A DNA stretch of 64,000 nt from Macrosoma leucophasiata (Eukaryota; Arthropoda; Insecta; Lepidoptera; Hedylidae), in contig JAWQUS010000032.1 of NCBI GenBank assembly GCA_036365455.1, positions 16,562,001 through 16,626,000 on the forward strand, read 5' to 3'. Shown here piece after piece: positions 43,559 through 54,785 of this stretch (positions are counted from its first letter, which is position 1; the number at the start of each line of letters is the position of its first letter). The notes below the pieces were generated by a model, which saw only the letters and a program-made list of their open reading frames with translations, did not search any database and was not told the origin of the DNA. A program made the translations under genes and the position numbers.

Positions 43559-43830
43559 CTAGCTGACCCGTTGACATTCGTACCGCCATCAGAGATTTTA
43601 AATATAATTAAGTATACACACATAATTAAGTAAGTAGGTAAATATAATTATCAAATATAATTTATGCAAATCTTCTCTTCATAATCATAATAATTTATTT
43701 ACGAGAATATTATATAGTTTTGTACAGATGGATCTTGACAATAACGAACACATAAAAGAAAGATTTACCCAATTTGGTGTAGTCGTTTGGAAATCATGCG
43801 CGTACAAATATTTTGATGATTAATTAATTT
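43559..43830 (+). repeat. degenerate D-like element
   Basis: ACTAGCTGACCCGTTGACATTCG head and AATTTGGTGTAGTCGTTTGG tail with an AT-rich interior. Confidence 0.45.
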
Positions 43831-43839
43831 TTATTTACA

Positions 43840-45125
43840 TACTTAGATGTTTAACAATTTCTAAAAAAGGGTTACTTTCTAAGACACGATGCATAATTTA
43901 AATGCATTTTGAGACTATTTTATTACTCTACCGACAGTTAAAACGCGTTCAGACTTCACAAAGATCAATACTAAATACTTTAAATAGGGCTCGGTAGCGA
44001 CCCAGTGGAAGTAAGATAAGTAAGTAAATCCAGTGCAAGGTCTATAAAGAAGCAATACCAAAGCTTAATATATGAACAATGAGGCACAATTTGAATCGCT
44101 TCATTAAAAAGAATATACTGGCCGTTGTCAATGCCACGTGGGAGAAACGGTCAAGTATTGGGATGGGACGTAAAAGATATATTCGTATAGTTCTATAACA
44201 ACCTGAAGAATTGGTCTTTAATAAAATCCCACTGGATCAATTGAAAACAGAACCCTAAAACACTAGACCGCAGCGTGCGAATACATTTTAAAAGAGCCGT
44301 AATTTTTTCTTCTTTATTTTGGTACAAAAAAATACTTTCCATCGGCAAGAGAGCATGTTTTATTAATGAAATCATTACAGAACCCGTTTTTCTGACGGGG
44401 AATATTTTAAAATGCATAATTACGTGAACAGCGTGTCTAATGGCTTCTCATCTCGGTGTTCATGTTTTTAGGGTAGGATAAATATTGCGGGGCAACTCCT
44501 GATTTAGATTTTGTAGCTTAGTCCTAAGACACTTTCAGGTTACAATCTCTAATGGCGAAAAAGCCAAGAGCCAAATTATATAAGAACCAAAAGTGTTTCC
44601 CGTGTTTCAAACTAATTTGTTTAATTTACTGGCTACCATATGTGTACCTTTCAACTCAATCGACTCAGAAGTTTTGAACCAAATTGGCTGTGACTGTGAA
44701 TTTACAGACAGAAAGAGTGATTCTATTCTACCTATAAAAGTTCTGTTTTTCCTTTTGAGGTATGGAGCTTTAAAACATTTGATGAAACCTTGTATTCAAA
44801 TTGCTAACTGTTCGGACTTGTTTTTTAAGACTTTTTATTCCGGTTTATTGCCTACGCTGGCCTACGGTGACGTTGGATGTTATGCTTGTGAAGGAACTGG
44901 GAGAACTGTTCCTCTGACGACAAGGGAAGATAGAACGATTAACGTTAGGAAGTTGTATATAGTACCTATAGGGCAACTCGCATGAACACTTCACAAGTGC
45001 GATTCAGCGCGTTATTTGTCATGGTTCAAGCTTTACAAGTACATATTAGTGGTTCATACTCGTGATATCCTCTATGTTCCACTAGATGGCGACTTATATA
45101 CATTGTAAAGACACTAAATACAGTA
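43840..45125. other. no gene recognised; one 130-codon ORF
   Basis: A plus-strand ORF at 44593-44985 starts MFPVFQTNLFNLLATIC and lacks recognisable domains. Its composition follows the surrounding AT-rich DNA. I treat it as probably non-coding. Confidence 0.3.
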
Positions 45126-45375
45126 ATCGTAAGTTTTCTGGGTGTACACAACCCACACCAGACCAGTCTGGCGGTGTAACGTAACACGCCGCGAAAGCGT
45201 ACACCGGCCAAGAAACCGGATCGGCCCCGGTGTCCGTGTCGAGCCACCGGACGCGGCTCTTGCAGTTTTTATTTTCCCAACCGATCCGGTTCTGAGGTAC
45301 CATTCGATAGCGCCGATCAATCCGTACTTCCTACCGCCTGTCACTGTACTTATCTATGTTGAAGTACGGTAGTTT
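45126..45375. other. GC-rich stretch open in several frames
   Basis: A sudden GC rise (GCCGCGAAAGCGTACACCGG, CGGATCGGCCCCGGTGTCCG). Frames on both strands are open for 70-76 codons, which the GC content alone explains. It could be a repeat, a CpG island or an old coding relic. Not recognised. Confidence 0.3.
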
Positions 45376-46770
45376 ATTCGTGGGAGTAGCTTCCATTGAC
45401 ATGAAATGCTATGGAAAATTGCCCAATTTATGCCACGAAAGAAAAAAAAGCTAGATGGCAATCAAATACTGCTGCATATTATAAAGCCATGTACAATTTT
45501 CCATTTTCTCCCAAGATCATTGAAAACTTATATAAGAGAACGCGTCAACGGTTTCGGGTGTCAAAAATGATACAATCGATTAAAACTCTACAAACTTGCC
45601 AATCACCTACTACGATACTACGACTGTCTAGTTCAGTCCCAAGCCTCAGGGTCTTTCAATTAAAACCACCATTAGATCAGCTACCATCAAAGCGAACATG
45701 CCTGCTGGCACCAGCGGCACTAAACCCCGGGACAGGATACTGCGCAGAAATAAATAACCATTTCACCCCCGGAGTGCGATATTTAAAGCATACCAGTAAA
45801 TCACCTGGGGGTACACGCGTTCGCGTGTCACGTTTCGTTTGGGTCATAGAGCAACGCGGGCCACCGATCGCGGTGGACCGGAGGGGAGTAGCCATAGCGT
45901 GTTTTTAGTCTGCAATTTTTTACGGGGGGAACACACACTTTCTTAAATTCACACAACAAAAATCGTCTATTACTACGAAACTCACACCTTGACTTTAACA
46001 AAACACATCAACAATTTCACACACACATGTAATCATTCCGTGTCATAATAGTGTAAAGAATGATGCAACTACATCGACAAGTCCTAAAAACCATAGCTGC
46101 GACAAGTGTCGATAAATTTTATCGATAAATTACTAAACTCTGGGAAATAAGGTTTAAATGAAATATACTTTGTATTATTATAAAGATGGACTTTATTTAT
46201 TATGTACTACCAATTTAACAAATAATCTTGTCGCGTTATGCGCACGTATAGTCCGGTCAATTTAGACCAATAAAATAGTGTGAAGTTACATAAAGTCCCA
46301 ACAAGCTGAATTTTTAGTGAAATTGTTCAAATCATAATTATAAACAATGTCTATAAGTTCCCCACCATTCCCGTGTATGGAAAAAAAATATTCAAGGTCA
46401 AAGGTAAAAAAAATGAGTTTTTCGCGATTTTCAGCAAAACGGTAAGTTTTACCAAAAAAGTACCCCAAGCAAATATTGTAGATCATAAAATTATCTATAA
46501 AAAAATATATCAATATTTTTTTCTTATGAGCCACCGTTTCTGAGATATAACGATTCAAAAAGTTATAAAAGTTGTTATCGTCATAATATGCACACGTTTC
46601 CACGCCACCTATGAGGTAGTGTACTTAGCGCGTTTTTTTTAATGTGGTTTCCCCAGTAGTTCCACGTTCCAGTTGTGATCCTGTTTAATGTAAAACTATT
46701 GCAAAATAACGGAAATTTTCAAAGATTGGAAAAGATCAAAGCGATGTAAATAAAAAAAAAGTGTTGAAGT

Positions 46771-47145
46771 TCATTCGTCTGATTCGTAAGTTTCAAATTC
46801 TTGTTCTTCTTCCCCTGCTTCTTCTTTATCTTCATTTTGGATGCAAGTCAATTGCGTCAATAGCGATGTATCGCGCGATACTTCGTCGGAATCAAACGAA
46901 TCCTCCATTGTTTGTGATTCAATATTAGAGCACGACCGGCCTTGACAATTTGTGCATGCCAAAGAACAAAACAGTCCGAATTTTTTGCAACCACATTTAG
47001 CACTGCATCCCTTTTTGCAGTTGCAAGAAATAGTGTTCAGCAGTTTTTCCGGCGCAGGTGGAAGTAAAGATTGAACTGGCTCTAATATATTGTTGACCAA
47101 CTTCCAACCCCAGTCTGTAGGGTCTAGCTGATAACCAAGCCACAC
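46771..47145 (-). CDS. CXC-domain protein fragment (transposon-associated)
   Basis: A 124-codon ORF. Residues ~12-35 read DWGWKL and PPAPEKLLNTI. Residues 41-74 form a tesmin/TSO1-like CXC cluster with nine cysteines (CNCKKGCSAKCGCKKFG, then CSLACTNCQGRSC). The C-terminal ~40 residues are acidic (KEEAGEEEQEFETYESDE). I know this WGW...APE...CXC arrangement as the C-terminal end of large, unnamed proteins encoded by insect repeats. The N-terminal part is missing: the Met at 47145 is just the first in frame, and upstream sequence is a D fragment. AT-rich sequence continues downstream, with an unlikely 105-codon ORF (46286-46603). CXC domains bind DNA in other proteins; a role here is inferred. 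Confidence 0.6.
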   Translation of the reverse strand: MWLGYQLDPTDWGWKLVNNILEPVQSLLPPAPEKLLNTISCNCKKGCSAKCGCKKFGLFCSLACTNCQGRSCSNIESQTMEDSFDSDEVSRDTSLLTQLTCIQNEDKEEAGEEEQEFETYESDE

Positions 47146-47770
47146 CTAAACTTGGTAATATACTCGAAAAAGATGTTGGTGAGCAGCAACTGAGGTTGGA
47201 GGAAGATGGTGGTCGTGGTGGATTTTTTCAAATTTACCAGTAGTTTCTGAGATTAGCGCGTTCAAACAAACAAACAAACTCTTCAGCTTTATAATATTAG
47301 TTTAGATTTTCGCTCGGTGAGTTACATGTGACTCTGTCACGTGTTGGCAATACTAGCAGCCTATGTGCTTTCATATCCGATGGCCATCAATGCGTCTATA
47401 CAATATCATGTAGAGAGAAGCATTAACGTAAACCAGATTTTTTTAACTAACCAAAAGTGTTTATGATCCAAAATTTACCTAAATTTATATCAAAAAAAGC
47501 TGTCCAAAGTCAGTTTTCCACGCGTACGAAGTCGCGGGCACAGCTAGTATTAAAATAAAACCCACAATATAATAAAAGTAATAATTTTATTTTTTTAGAT
47601 GTTTTTTTTTATAACTACTATGTATGTTAAAAAATACTTAATAAGAACAAGAATATATGAGCGAATAGCCAATAACGGTGGCCCAGAGCAGTTTGTAGCG
47701 AATACAACTACAACATAATATATTAATAAGTAAATTTAATCTCAAAAATGTCTCTGTATATAAGACTCTT

Positions 47771-47959
47771 TTGCAATATTTATCGATAACTATCCACAAA
47801 CCGACAACAACACTATCGACAAGCGGCACCGGCGACAGCGGCTTCTCGGAAACGAACTCGGATCAGTCGCTCGACCGATCCCCGTATCGTATAAGGCATA
47901 CCAAACATTGCGCCCGGCTGTGTTGTTTATATCAGTCCGAAACAACACGACCGATATAA
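47771..47959 (+). other. exon-like GC-rich segment inside hAT-like F
   Basis: An island of higher GC in AT-rich DNA. One frame reads LSTSGTGDSGFSETNSDQSL then DRSPYRIRH; another is open too (RHRRQRLLGNELGSVARPIP...). The first has the Ser/Thr/Gly/Asp-rich look of insect coding sequence. A donor-like GTATAAG follows at ~47891; the acceptor side is weak. No recognised homologue. If real, it is a host exon piece captured by the element. Confidence 0.3.
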
Positions 47960-48281
47960 TGGCATTTTATACCTTAACCCTGATGTGTTAGATCTCTTTT
48001 TACAGTAAACAACACAGCAAATCAGCATTTTTTTGGACGTCCGTTCAGTCGCACAACTAGATTTAGTCTGATGAGCAGTTTTTTTTTTCGAAAGGACAGT
48101 GTTACTGTTGGCAAAGTGCCTCTACAGCGTAACCGGGCATCCAGCTGCAACTAGTTTTATTATACGCACAGAATTTTTTAAAGCATTTAATCTTGTACTT
48201 TGACAGAGGGTAAAGCCTGCGTATGGCTACTCCCCTCCGGTCCGCCGCGACCGGTGGCCCGCGTTGCTCTATGGTTTGGGT

Positions 48282-48940
48282 CGGCGAAAATGTGAACGGT
48301 TGGGTCATGTAATTTAAAACCTGACACTTATCATATAGATGGTGTCCCGCGAATGTCGTTAATACCTATATCGTGTGAAATCGGAGTAGATATCTACATT
48401 TAATGTAATGTAAACAGGCCAAATTTTTGATAGGCCAACCAGCAGAATAGGCAAAAATGAACACAGTACTGGTTTCCATAGCACGCGTACATTGCCAAGG
48501 GAATTGCGGATGTTCTGACCTGCAACCTGAAGGCTTTTTATGTCATTTTGGAAAGAAAGTATATATTGTAGAAGCCGTTCTATGCGCAGTTAATTCCTCA
48601 AAATAAAAAAGAACTAAAGAGCATATAAAAGCCAAGCTGATGGACAGCAAAGTGATCTTAACGAAGTTTAGTAATCTTTATCATGATCATACAAAACTTA
48701 AAAAAAAAAATCAGTTCTCCGTAACCTAACTCAAGCATAAGCTTCAAGTTTGCCAAAAAAAGGTTCCAATCACTGACCTTAACCACAATTCAAGGCAATA
48801 CGGAGATTCAAATGCAAAAAAAAGGTTGCCAATATCGACCGGCGAATCAAGATACCTACAGTCCCGAATTGTAAGTAATGATCGACACAATGGAGGCAGC
48901 GGAGGCACACAAATTGGTCGGATGGTCGGAAGGCCGAGAT
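48282..48940. other. no feature assigned
   Basis: AT-rich unique DNA between two F elements. Confidence 0.4.
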
Positions 48941-49163
48941 CATAGAGCAACACGGGCCACCGACCGGCTGACCGGGAGTAGCCATACCGTTTAATACCGA
49001 TGCAAAGGAGTCTGTCATTTTTGCCAAGGGAAATGTGTGTGACACTCACACAACAAAAATCGTCTATAACTACGAAACTCACACCTTGACTTTTTAACTG
49101 GAGAGCCTGCATATGACAACTCCCCTCTGGTCCGCCGCGGCTGGTGGTCTGTGTTGCTCTACA
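48941..49163. mobile_element. hAT-like element F copy 4, 223 bp
   Basis: CATAGAGCAACACGGGCCAC at the left; complement-type end GTGGTCTGTGTTGCTCTAC at the right. Target duplication decayed (gccgagat / cccgaaac). The shortest copy, a MITE-like deletion form. Confidence 0.82.
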
Positions 49164-49340
49164 CCCGAAACGGGCGCCGGTGGGGATTGCGGAAGTCGGC
49201 CGATGGGACCATCACCGGCCGGGATTAAATAGGGACTGGGGAAAATCAGTTACATACTCCTGTAAAAAGTTTTACAATCTATATTATGTGATGATATCGT
49301 AGGACATGCCTAATCGTAAGGCTCTAATTTATAAAATAAC

Positions 49341-49553
49341 TAGCTGTTGCTCGCGGCTCCGCCCGCGTGTAACTCGCTTTTAGCGTAACCTGTGGAAACT
49401 CATCAAATCATCTCATGGCATCCTACAGGAACATTTAGTCGGGATAAAAACTATCCTATGTGTTAATTCATGTTCCCATCTATGTGTGTGCCAAATTTCA
49501 TAAAAATCGGTTCAGCAGGTTTTGCGTGAAGGAGTAACAAACAAACATGCAAC
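49341..49553 (+). repeat. family D element
   Basis: ACTAGCTGTTGCTCGCGGCT head, CAAATTTCATAAAAATCGG and AGTAACAAACAAACATGCA tail. Confidence 0.7.
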
Positions 49554-49559
49554 TAAACA

Positions 49560-50205
49560 TAGTTTTGGAAGTTATTCAAGAAAATTGACGAAAATTTCAT
49601 TAAATGATTCTGTAAATAAGCTCATTGCTGTAATTAGTAGTTAGGAAAATTTGGAGGCGAAATTCTATTTTGAAATATTGGCAACTAAACCGGCATGTGT
49701 ATTGTGAATGAAACTTGTATTCTTTCACTGGTGCGTAGTGCGTAGGTAGGTGTACAACCACATTACCTAATCTATGGTAGTGATTATCGCTAATGAGTCT
49801 CGCTAACATAGATAATAAGGGTAGCTATGCGAGCTCTAAAGGACGACCAGTAAAAGCGGTTTGATCCACTTCTAAAACCTCCCAAAATCCGACGTTTCGT
49901 TTGCACAATCGCGAGCCGTGAAGTAATCGGCCCATTACACCCCTTTTTATCTAATGGATGCTCGTTCCGATTTCACAATATACCTATTCTAAGTCACCCG
50001 ATATTGCGGTACGTTGCGTCATTACCACGTCGATACCACGGAGCAGAGATAAATAGGTATACCAGTATAGTGTCTCTCGTCCAATCGATGCTTTAAGGCT
50101 TGAAGCTAGATTTTAACTGTAAGTCGTGTTTTACTGAAACTATCAAAATTTTTGGTAAATCTTGATATCGTTGTTTTTATTTGGGTGAGTGACAAACAAG
50201 ACGAT
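49560..50205. other. possible A remnant; otherwise nothing assigned
   Basis: 49729-49852 loosely resembles an A copy (CATTACCTAATCTATGGTAG, GACGACCAGTAAAA) but in a scrambled order. The rest is unique. Confidence 0.25.
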
Positions 50206-50212
50206 CTAGAAC

Positions 50213-50440
50213 AGAGGTTCCCAAACTATTTTTCTTGTAGACCCCTTTCAATTTTTTTCTGGTTTCGTAGGACCCCCTTTCTAACATTTACGTCACTTTT
50301 CCATATATCCCATTTTTATTTACGCATATACGTAGACTCCATCGAGTCTCCCATAGACATATCACTGATCTACAATCTAGACAGAGTAAGTTTTATGCAA
50401 TTGACTCCATCCGCATAAATATGCCTAAAGCCATCTAATT
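50213..50440 (+). mobile_element. hAT 5' terminus fragment
   Basis: CAGAGGTTCCCAAACTATTT is the canonical left terminus of a large group of hAT elements, followed by the usual TTGTAGACCCCTTTC. A possible right-hand remnant (CCCCTGGGGGTCCGAACCTC) lies at 50740-50760. No transposase frame is recognisable between them. Confidence 0.55.
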
Positions 50441-50769
50441 GTAAAAAAATCTGTGAACGACATTGGGGACGGAGTTAGATTTTCTTCAAGGTCAAGATCA
50501 TAAAACCCGAGGAAGGTTCTGTGGAACCACACCTAGAACACAAGACACAGAATTAAGTACCTTTTACCGTATTTTTTGTTGCTTCAAAAGTGTGTTGAAC
50601 ACATATTTATACCTACCTACACCCCATTCAAATAAACTTGACAAAAAGGGGTAAACAAATATGGCGTACCGAAGAATTTAAATCAATTTTATTATCATCA
50701 GCCTAGCTAAATAAAAGTTAGCGCAACAGCCTAAGAGAGACCCCTGGGGGTCCGAACCTCAGCTTAGGA

Positions 50770-51640
50770 CGTTGCCGAGGGACGAATAAGACGACGGTTA
50801 CCACCTCTTAGCTGTCTTAATCCGGGAGAAAAAAAAACATTGATTATCTTAACTTTTTATTTAATTTATAACTTTTAACTAAACGACATTGAAATAATTC
50901 TTTTTTTATTTTAGAAAAAAAAAATGAGTGAGTGATACAAATACGACGCCTTCTCTCAGTTCTCTCACGCACGTGGGTCAGAAACAAACATTAAAACAAA
51001 GTAGGTAGCTAGCTACTAGCTTGCTACCCACTCTGGCCAGTAGTGGCGAGATAGTGGCGAGAAGGCCGTTGTCACAGTAAATAGATTTGTCGAGCACGAT
51101 CGCCGCTCTTAGCCTTTTCGATTATGTGTGTTGTTACTTTTGAATAACTTGTTATTCCGGAAGAATTTTGTATATTTCAAATTCCTTCCGGGAGACGGGC
51201 GATATTAATTTTCAGAGGTCAAATCCGGGAGAGGTGGGAACCCTACATAAGACATATGCGATTAGGGGCGGTGATATTATTTACCTATTTATAGTAGCCT
51301 CAGTTCTATGTAGAAGTTGAATGTTCATGCACACTACATAAACATCGGAATCACGGTATACAATGTAGGTATGTGTGTATACATAACACTCCATTAAATA
51401 GATAGGTACAATGTCCAAATCATAAACTTCATTACACGCCGTCTGCTACTAGTTTTACTCAAACAAAAAAACCCACGCCCAAATGAATGCAGGTAGTTTC
51501 TCTAACGGGTAAAGAATGTAAACCTAGAAAGATTTACCATCCAAACATCAAGAAAAAACCAAAATGAAACCGTACCCATATTCTAACTCGGTCGAATCCG
51601 CATATAAACGCCGAACGCCGGGCTAATTGAATGAATGGTA
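50770..51640. other. no feature assigned
   Basis: AT-rich unique DNA; short direct repeat AGTGGCGAGATAGTGGCGAG at 51042-51061. Confidence 0.4.
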
Positions 51641-51649
51641 TCCTACGTT

Positions 51650-51745
51650 CTCGAGGCGCGGTGCGACAACGTCGCGTGGCGCCCGCGCGGAGCGGCAACG
51701 TGGCGCCGACGTATCCGTCGGTGCGGCAACGTCGCGCATTGATTC
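51650..51745 (+). promoter_or_regulatory. GC island with three ACGTCGC-type motifs
   Basis: GCGACAACGTCGCG (51663-51676), GGCAACGTGGCG (51694-51705) and GGCAACGTCGCG (51725-51736), spaced 31 bp. The island is strongly CpG-rich (GAGGCGCGG, GCGCCCGCGCGGAG). Downstream on the plus strand there is initiator-like TTCAGC at 51744. A weak donor-like AG|GTGTGT follows near 51854. Promoter role inferred. Confidence 0.45.
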
Positions 51746-52284
51746 AGCACATTGAAGTGAAGATTCGAGTTTCGTGATTACATTCGCCCTTACTCTTCAT
51801 TTCGTGGGGCATTTGTTATTGTTAAGCATATTTTTGTTTATTAAAATTTAAGTAGGTGTGTTGTGAAAGTCGTTTTAATTCGTACCTAGTTAAGACATGT
51901 TGAAAATTTTGAGGTGATAACATGATAACTTTATGTGCCTGGTGATTCATTCCCAGCTAATTACCTACCTATACCTATTTGCATGCAGCAACAACTGCAG
52001 ATAATTAAGATTTATAAATATGATTGCAACGATTCCTACGACCTGTTTTTTATGTTACGATGATGGCAAACAAGCTTGCAGTTCACATTGATGACAAGTG
52101 AATGGAATACTGCACTCTGTAACTATCTACCTGAACCTATGCTGTCTTCCTGTCCTGCACCCTATAGATAGACGCAGTAAATGTAGAAAAATGTGTTGCT
52201 ACCCCTGAGACCTTATAGTTGTTACGTCTCTGTGATAGGTAGGTAGTTATTACGGGATGTAGAATGTAGATGCCTTGCTACCTT

Positions 52285-52506
52285 AAATAAATAAAAATAA
52301 ATAAAATAAAATGCGCTTACACTCACAGCCTTACAGTAGGTATAAACCTGTATCGTGGATGCCGTTGTATACAAACAACACATACACAAACACCCAGACC
52401 CGAAACAAATATCTGTAGGCAATACAAATATTTGTCCCGGTGCGGGGATCGAACCCGCGACCCTTCGAATCAAACGGTCATCTCACACCGCTGGACTAAC
52501 CGGGTC
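52285..52506 (-). mobile_element. SINE C copy 2
   Basis: AAATAAATAAAAATAAATAA tail, body GTATAAACCTGTATCGTGG, head GGGATCGAACCCGCGACCC and CGCTGGACTAACCGGGTC. Confidence 0.9.
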
Positions 52507-52530
52507 CTTTGAGTTAGTTGTTGTCTTTGT

Positions 52531-52753
52531 AAAATAAATAATAAATAAAATAAAATACGCTTACACTCACAGCCCCACAGTAGGTATAAACCTGTGTCGT
52601 GGGTGCCGTTGTACACATACAACACATACACAAACACCCAGACCCGAAACAAATATCTGTAGGCCATACAAATATTTGTCCCGGTGCAGGGATCGAACCC
52701 GCGACCCTTCGAATCAAACGATGGTTTCACACCGCTGGACTAAACGGGTCGTC
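52531..52753 (-). mobile_element. SINE C copy 3
   Basis: Same structure as the neighbouring copy 25 bp away, with head GGGATCGAACCCGCGACCC and CTGGACTAAACGGGTCG. Confidence 0.9.
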
Positions 52754-52935
52754 AAGATGATAGATATTTGTGATAGATATTACGGGGCCATACATTACCA
52801 TCCAACCGAAACACGAAAGTGCTCACCACTACCGCTTGGCGGCAGTAAGATTGAGTAATACGGTGGTGCCACTGGTGCCTGACCTACGCCCTCGAGCTAC
52901 ACTTGGAACTCTACCACCAGTCAGTAGACATAACT

Positions 52936-53325
52936 ATTTTTTTGTGTTAGTAAGGTGGCAAACAGGCATGCAGCTCACATTGATTGACGACCCGGTTAGC
53001 CCAGCGGTGTGAGATAACTGTTTGATTCAAAGGGTCGTGGGTTCGATCCCCGCACCGGGACCAATATTTGTATGGCCTACAGATATTTTTTTCGGGTCTG
53101 GGTGTTTGTGTATGTGTTGTATGTGTACAACGGCACCCACGACACAGGTTTATACCTACTGTGGGGCTGTGAGTGTAAGCGTATTTTATTTTATTTATTT
53201 ATTGATGTTAAGTGATGACTGCAGCCTATCACATCTACATAAAAACCAGAGGTCAAAATGCAGATGCGTTGCCACCCCTGAGACCTAAGTTGGTATGTCT
53301 CTGTGATAGGTATTACTAAGCCATA
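52936..53325 (-). mobile_element. family A2 retroposon split by SINE C
   Basis: A2 from TTTTTTTGTGTTAGTAAGGT, cut at CTCACATTGAT and resuming at ATTGATGTTAAGTGATGAC. It then runs to TATTACTAAGCCATACAT, where it is truncated. Confidence 0.85.
52985..53200 (+). mobile_element. SINE C copy 4 with ATTGAT duplication
   Basis: TGACGACCCGGTTAGCCCAG head to TTTATTTTATTTATTT tail. ATTGAT precedes (52979-52984) and follows (53201-53206), and the A2 consensus holds one ATTGAT there. Confidence 0.92.
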
Positions 53326-53370
53326 CATAAAAATAAAGTACCTATAACATACAAATCTCGATAAATTTTT

Positions 53371-53661
53371 ACTGGTGGTGGTAGAGCTCCAGTGACGGAG
53401 CTCGCGGACGTAGGCACCACCGCATTACCTAATATACTTGCCGCTAAACGGTAGTGTTCAGCACTATCGTGTTCCGGTCAGGTAGTCATGTACGGCCCTG
53501 TAATTTCCGGCACAGAGGCATAACACCTTAGGCCTCAGGAGTGGTAACGCATCTGCATTTTGACCTTGGTCTTTGTGTGGGTGTCTATAGGCTGCAGTCA
53601 TCACTTCTAACATCAGTGTAAACGCATGCTTGTTTGCCACATCCATAACATAAAAAAAAAA
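53371..53661 (+). mobile_element. family A1 retroposon, full length
   Basis: ACTGGTGGTGGTAGAGCTCC (one GGT extra) to TGCTTGTTTGCCACATCC and poly-A. Confidence 0.9.
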
Positions 53662-54008
53662 CCTTCTCGCATGCCAATCGCCTTATCCGAAGCGATTCAA
53701 AGGTGTGTCACTTATCAGTTTTTATCCAAACCGAGTGGTAAACACGGCTGAGGTGACGTAAGCTACCAATATATCGATAACTCATTATAATATCGATAGA
53801 ATCCAGTTTGAGCCGGTTCTCCATCCTAATCATGCACACGATAGCATAGAATACACGCAACTTCACGCCGGTAGTCATCGAAGGAGTAGACAAAGTAAAC
53901 ACATACAATAAAGCATGATACAAACACACTACAATTCTGGCGATACGCTTTTGATGTACGTAATAGGTGGCGCGAACCTATTGCCATCTCCGGCACATTA
54001 CCAAACCA

Positions 54009-54385
54009 CAGAATATGTAATAATACTACGTATAGAATGGACACTTCGACGTCCCCCTTGATTTCCCCTCATGCAGCCCGAACCTCCGCTTGAGTACCAT
54101 GCCGGCAGCCTCGTGCACTGAGGTTGCGAACGGGCAACTGTGTGTGTGCCTTTTTTATGTAATGAAAGTGGCAAACAAGCATGCTATTCACATTGATGTT
54201 AAGTGATGACTGCAGCCTATAGACACTCACACAAAGACCAGAGGTAAAAATGCAGATGCGTTACCACCCCTGAGGCCTAAGGTGTTATGCCTCTGTGCCG
54301 GAAATTACGAGGCCGTAAAAACACGTCCTGTTTGATGCTGTGTAGTAGCTAACCAGAATAAGCGTTTAGGAATTTTAGCCCAGTA
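54009..54385 (-). repeat. family N element nested in SINE B, split by A
   Basis: N parts are AGAATATGTAATAATACTAC...GACACTTCGACGTCCC (54009-~54060, then diverged) and GATGCTGTGTAGTAGCTAAC...CCGCGGTGTG (~54325-54385). Confidence 0.7.
54148..54317 (-). mobile_element. 5'-truncated A1 nested in N
   Basis: TTTTTTATGTAATGAAAGTGG to GAAATTACGAGGCCGT. The third level of this nest; truncated at nearly the same point as 27378 and 40990. Confidence 0.88.
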
Positions 54386-54472
54386 TCCGCGGTGTGACCT
54401 AATTCCAAGTGTAGCACAGGCAAACTTCCAGGAAATGGAAAAATCCCAATAGCATCAAAAATAAAGGATAAA

Positions 54473-54785
54473 AAACGTTAAAAAAAAAAAACGAAAATTT
54501 ACGCCTGTAATCCCCGAAGGGGTAGGCAGAGGTAAATGCATACATTCAAGCATACATGCAAACACCCACGACTCGCCAGTTACGTTTTGGCCCATGTAAC
54601 AGGTGGCGAACCTGTTGCCATCTCCGGGCACATTACCAAACTCCGAGGTACTGGGAAACTTCCAGAAAATGGAAAAATACCAATAGAACCAGAGATAAGG
54701 GATTTTAAACCGTTACCTCTGATAGTCTCCGACCCGGGAATCGAACCCAGGACACTCAGCTACCACTATGCTACTGAGGTAGTTT
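54473..54785 (-). mobile_element. SINE B nested in older SINE B
   Basis: Well-conserved reverse copy (TTACGCCTGTAATCCCCGAA to CTACCACTATGCTACTGAGG). TAAAGGATAA at ~54463 and ~54785 fits a target duplication within the older B. Confidence 0.88.

Larger units (their letters stand above)
45845..48273. mobile_element. hAT-like element F copy 3, 2.4 kb
   Basis: Begins CATAGAGCAACGCGGGCCAC and ends GTGGCCCGCGTTGCTCTATG. The flanks GTTTGGGT (45837-45844 and 48274-48281) are a perfect 8-bp target duplication, so the 2429-bp interval behaves as one unit. Head (45845-46035) and tail (48180-48273) match the short copies. The interior differs: a CXC-domain ORF with its AT-rich 3' region, two D fragments (47228-47302 plus, 47515-47552 minus) and a GC-rich exon-like segment. 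No hAT transposase is recognisable. Confidence 0.85.
52048..52921 (-). mobile_element. family A2 retroposon with two SINE C inserts
   Basis: A2 starts TTTTTTATGTTACGATGATG and ends CTCTACCACCAGT. SINE C copies at 52285-52506 and 52531-52753 separate its parts. Their bodies are nearly identical, so they may be a duplication and not two insertions. Confidence 0.82.

Noticed and set aside
44593..44985. 130-codon ORF starting MFPVFQTNLFN
   Set aside because: AT-driven composition, no domain or splice context. Chance ORFs of this size are expected in 64 kb on six frames.
45114..45372. Overlapping 67-76-codon ORFs on both strands
   Set aside because: High GC alone keeps frames open; no frame stands out.
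45411..45908. 165-codon plus-strand ORF starting MENCPIYATKEKK
   Set aside because: No recognisable domain, and its last 20 codons lie inside the terminal repeat of the hAT-like element. Kept as a possibility only.
46286..46603. 105-codon minus-strand ORF downstream of the CXC ORF
   Set aside because: Composition is that of an AT-rich 3' untranslated region, with Phe/Tyr/Asn runs and no domain.
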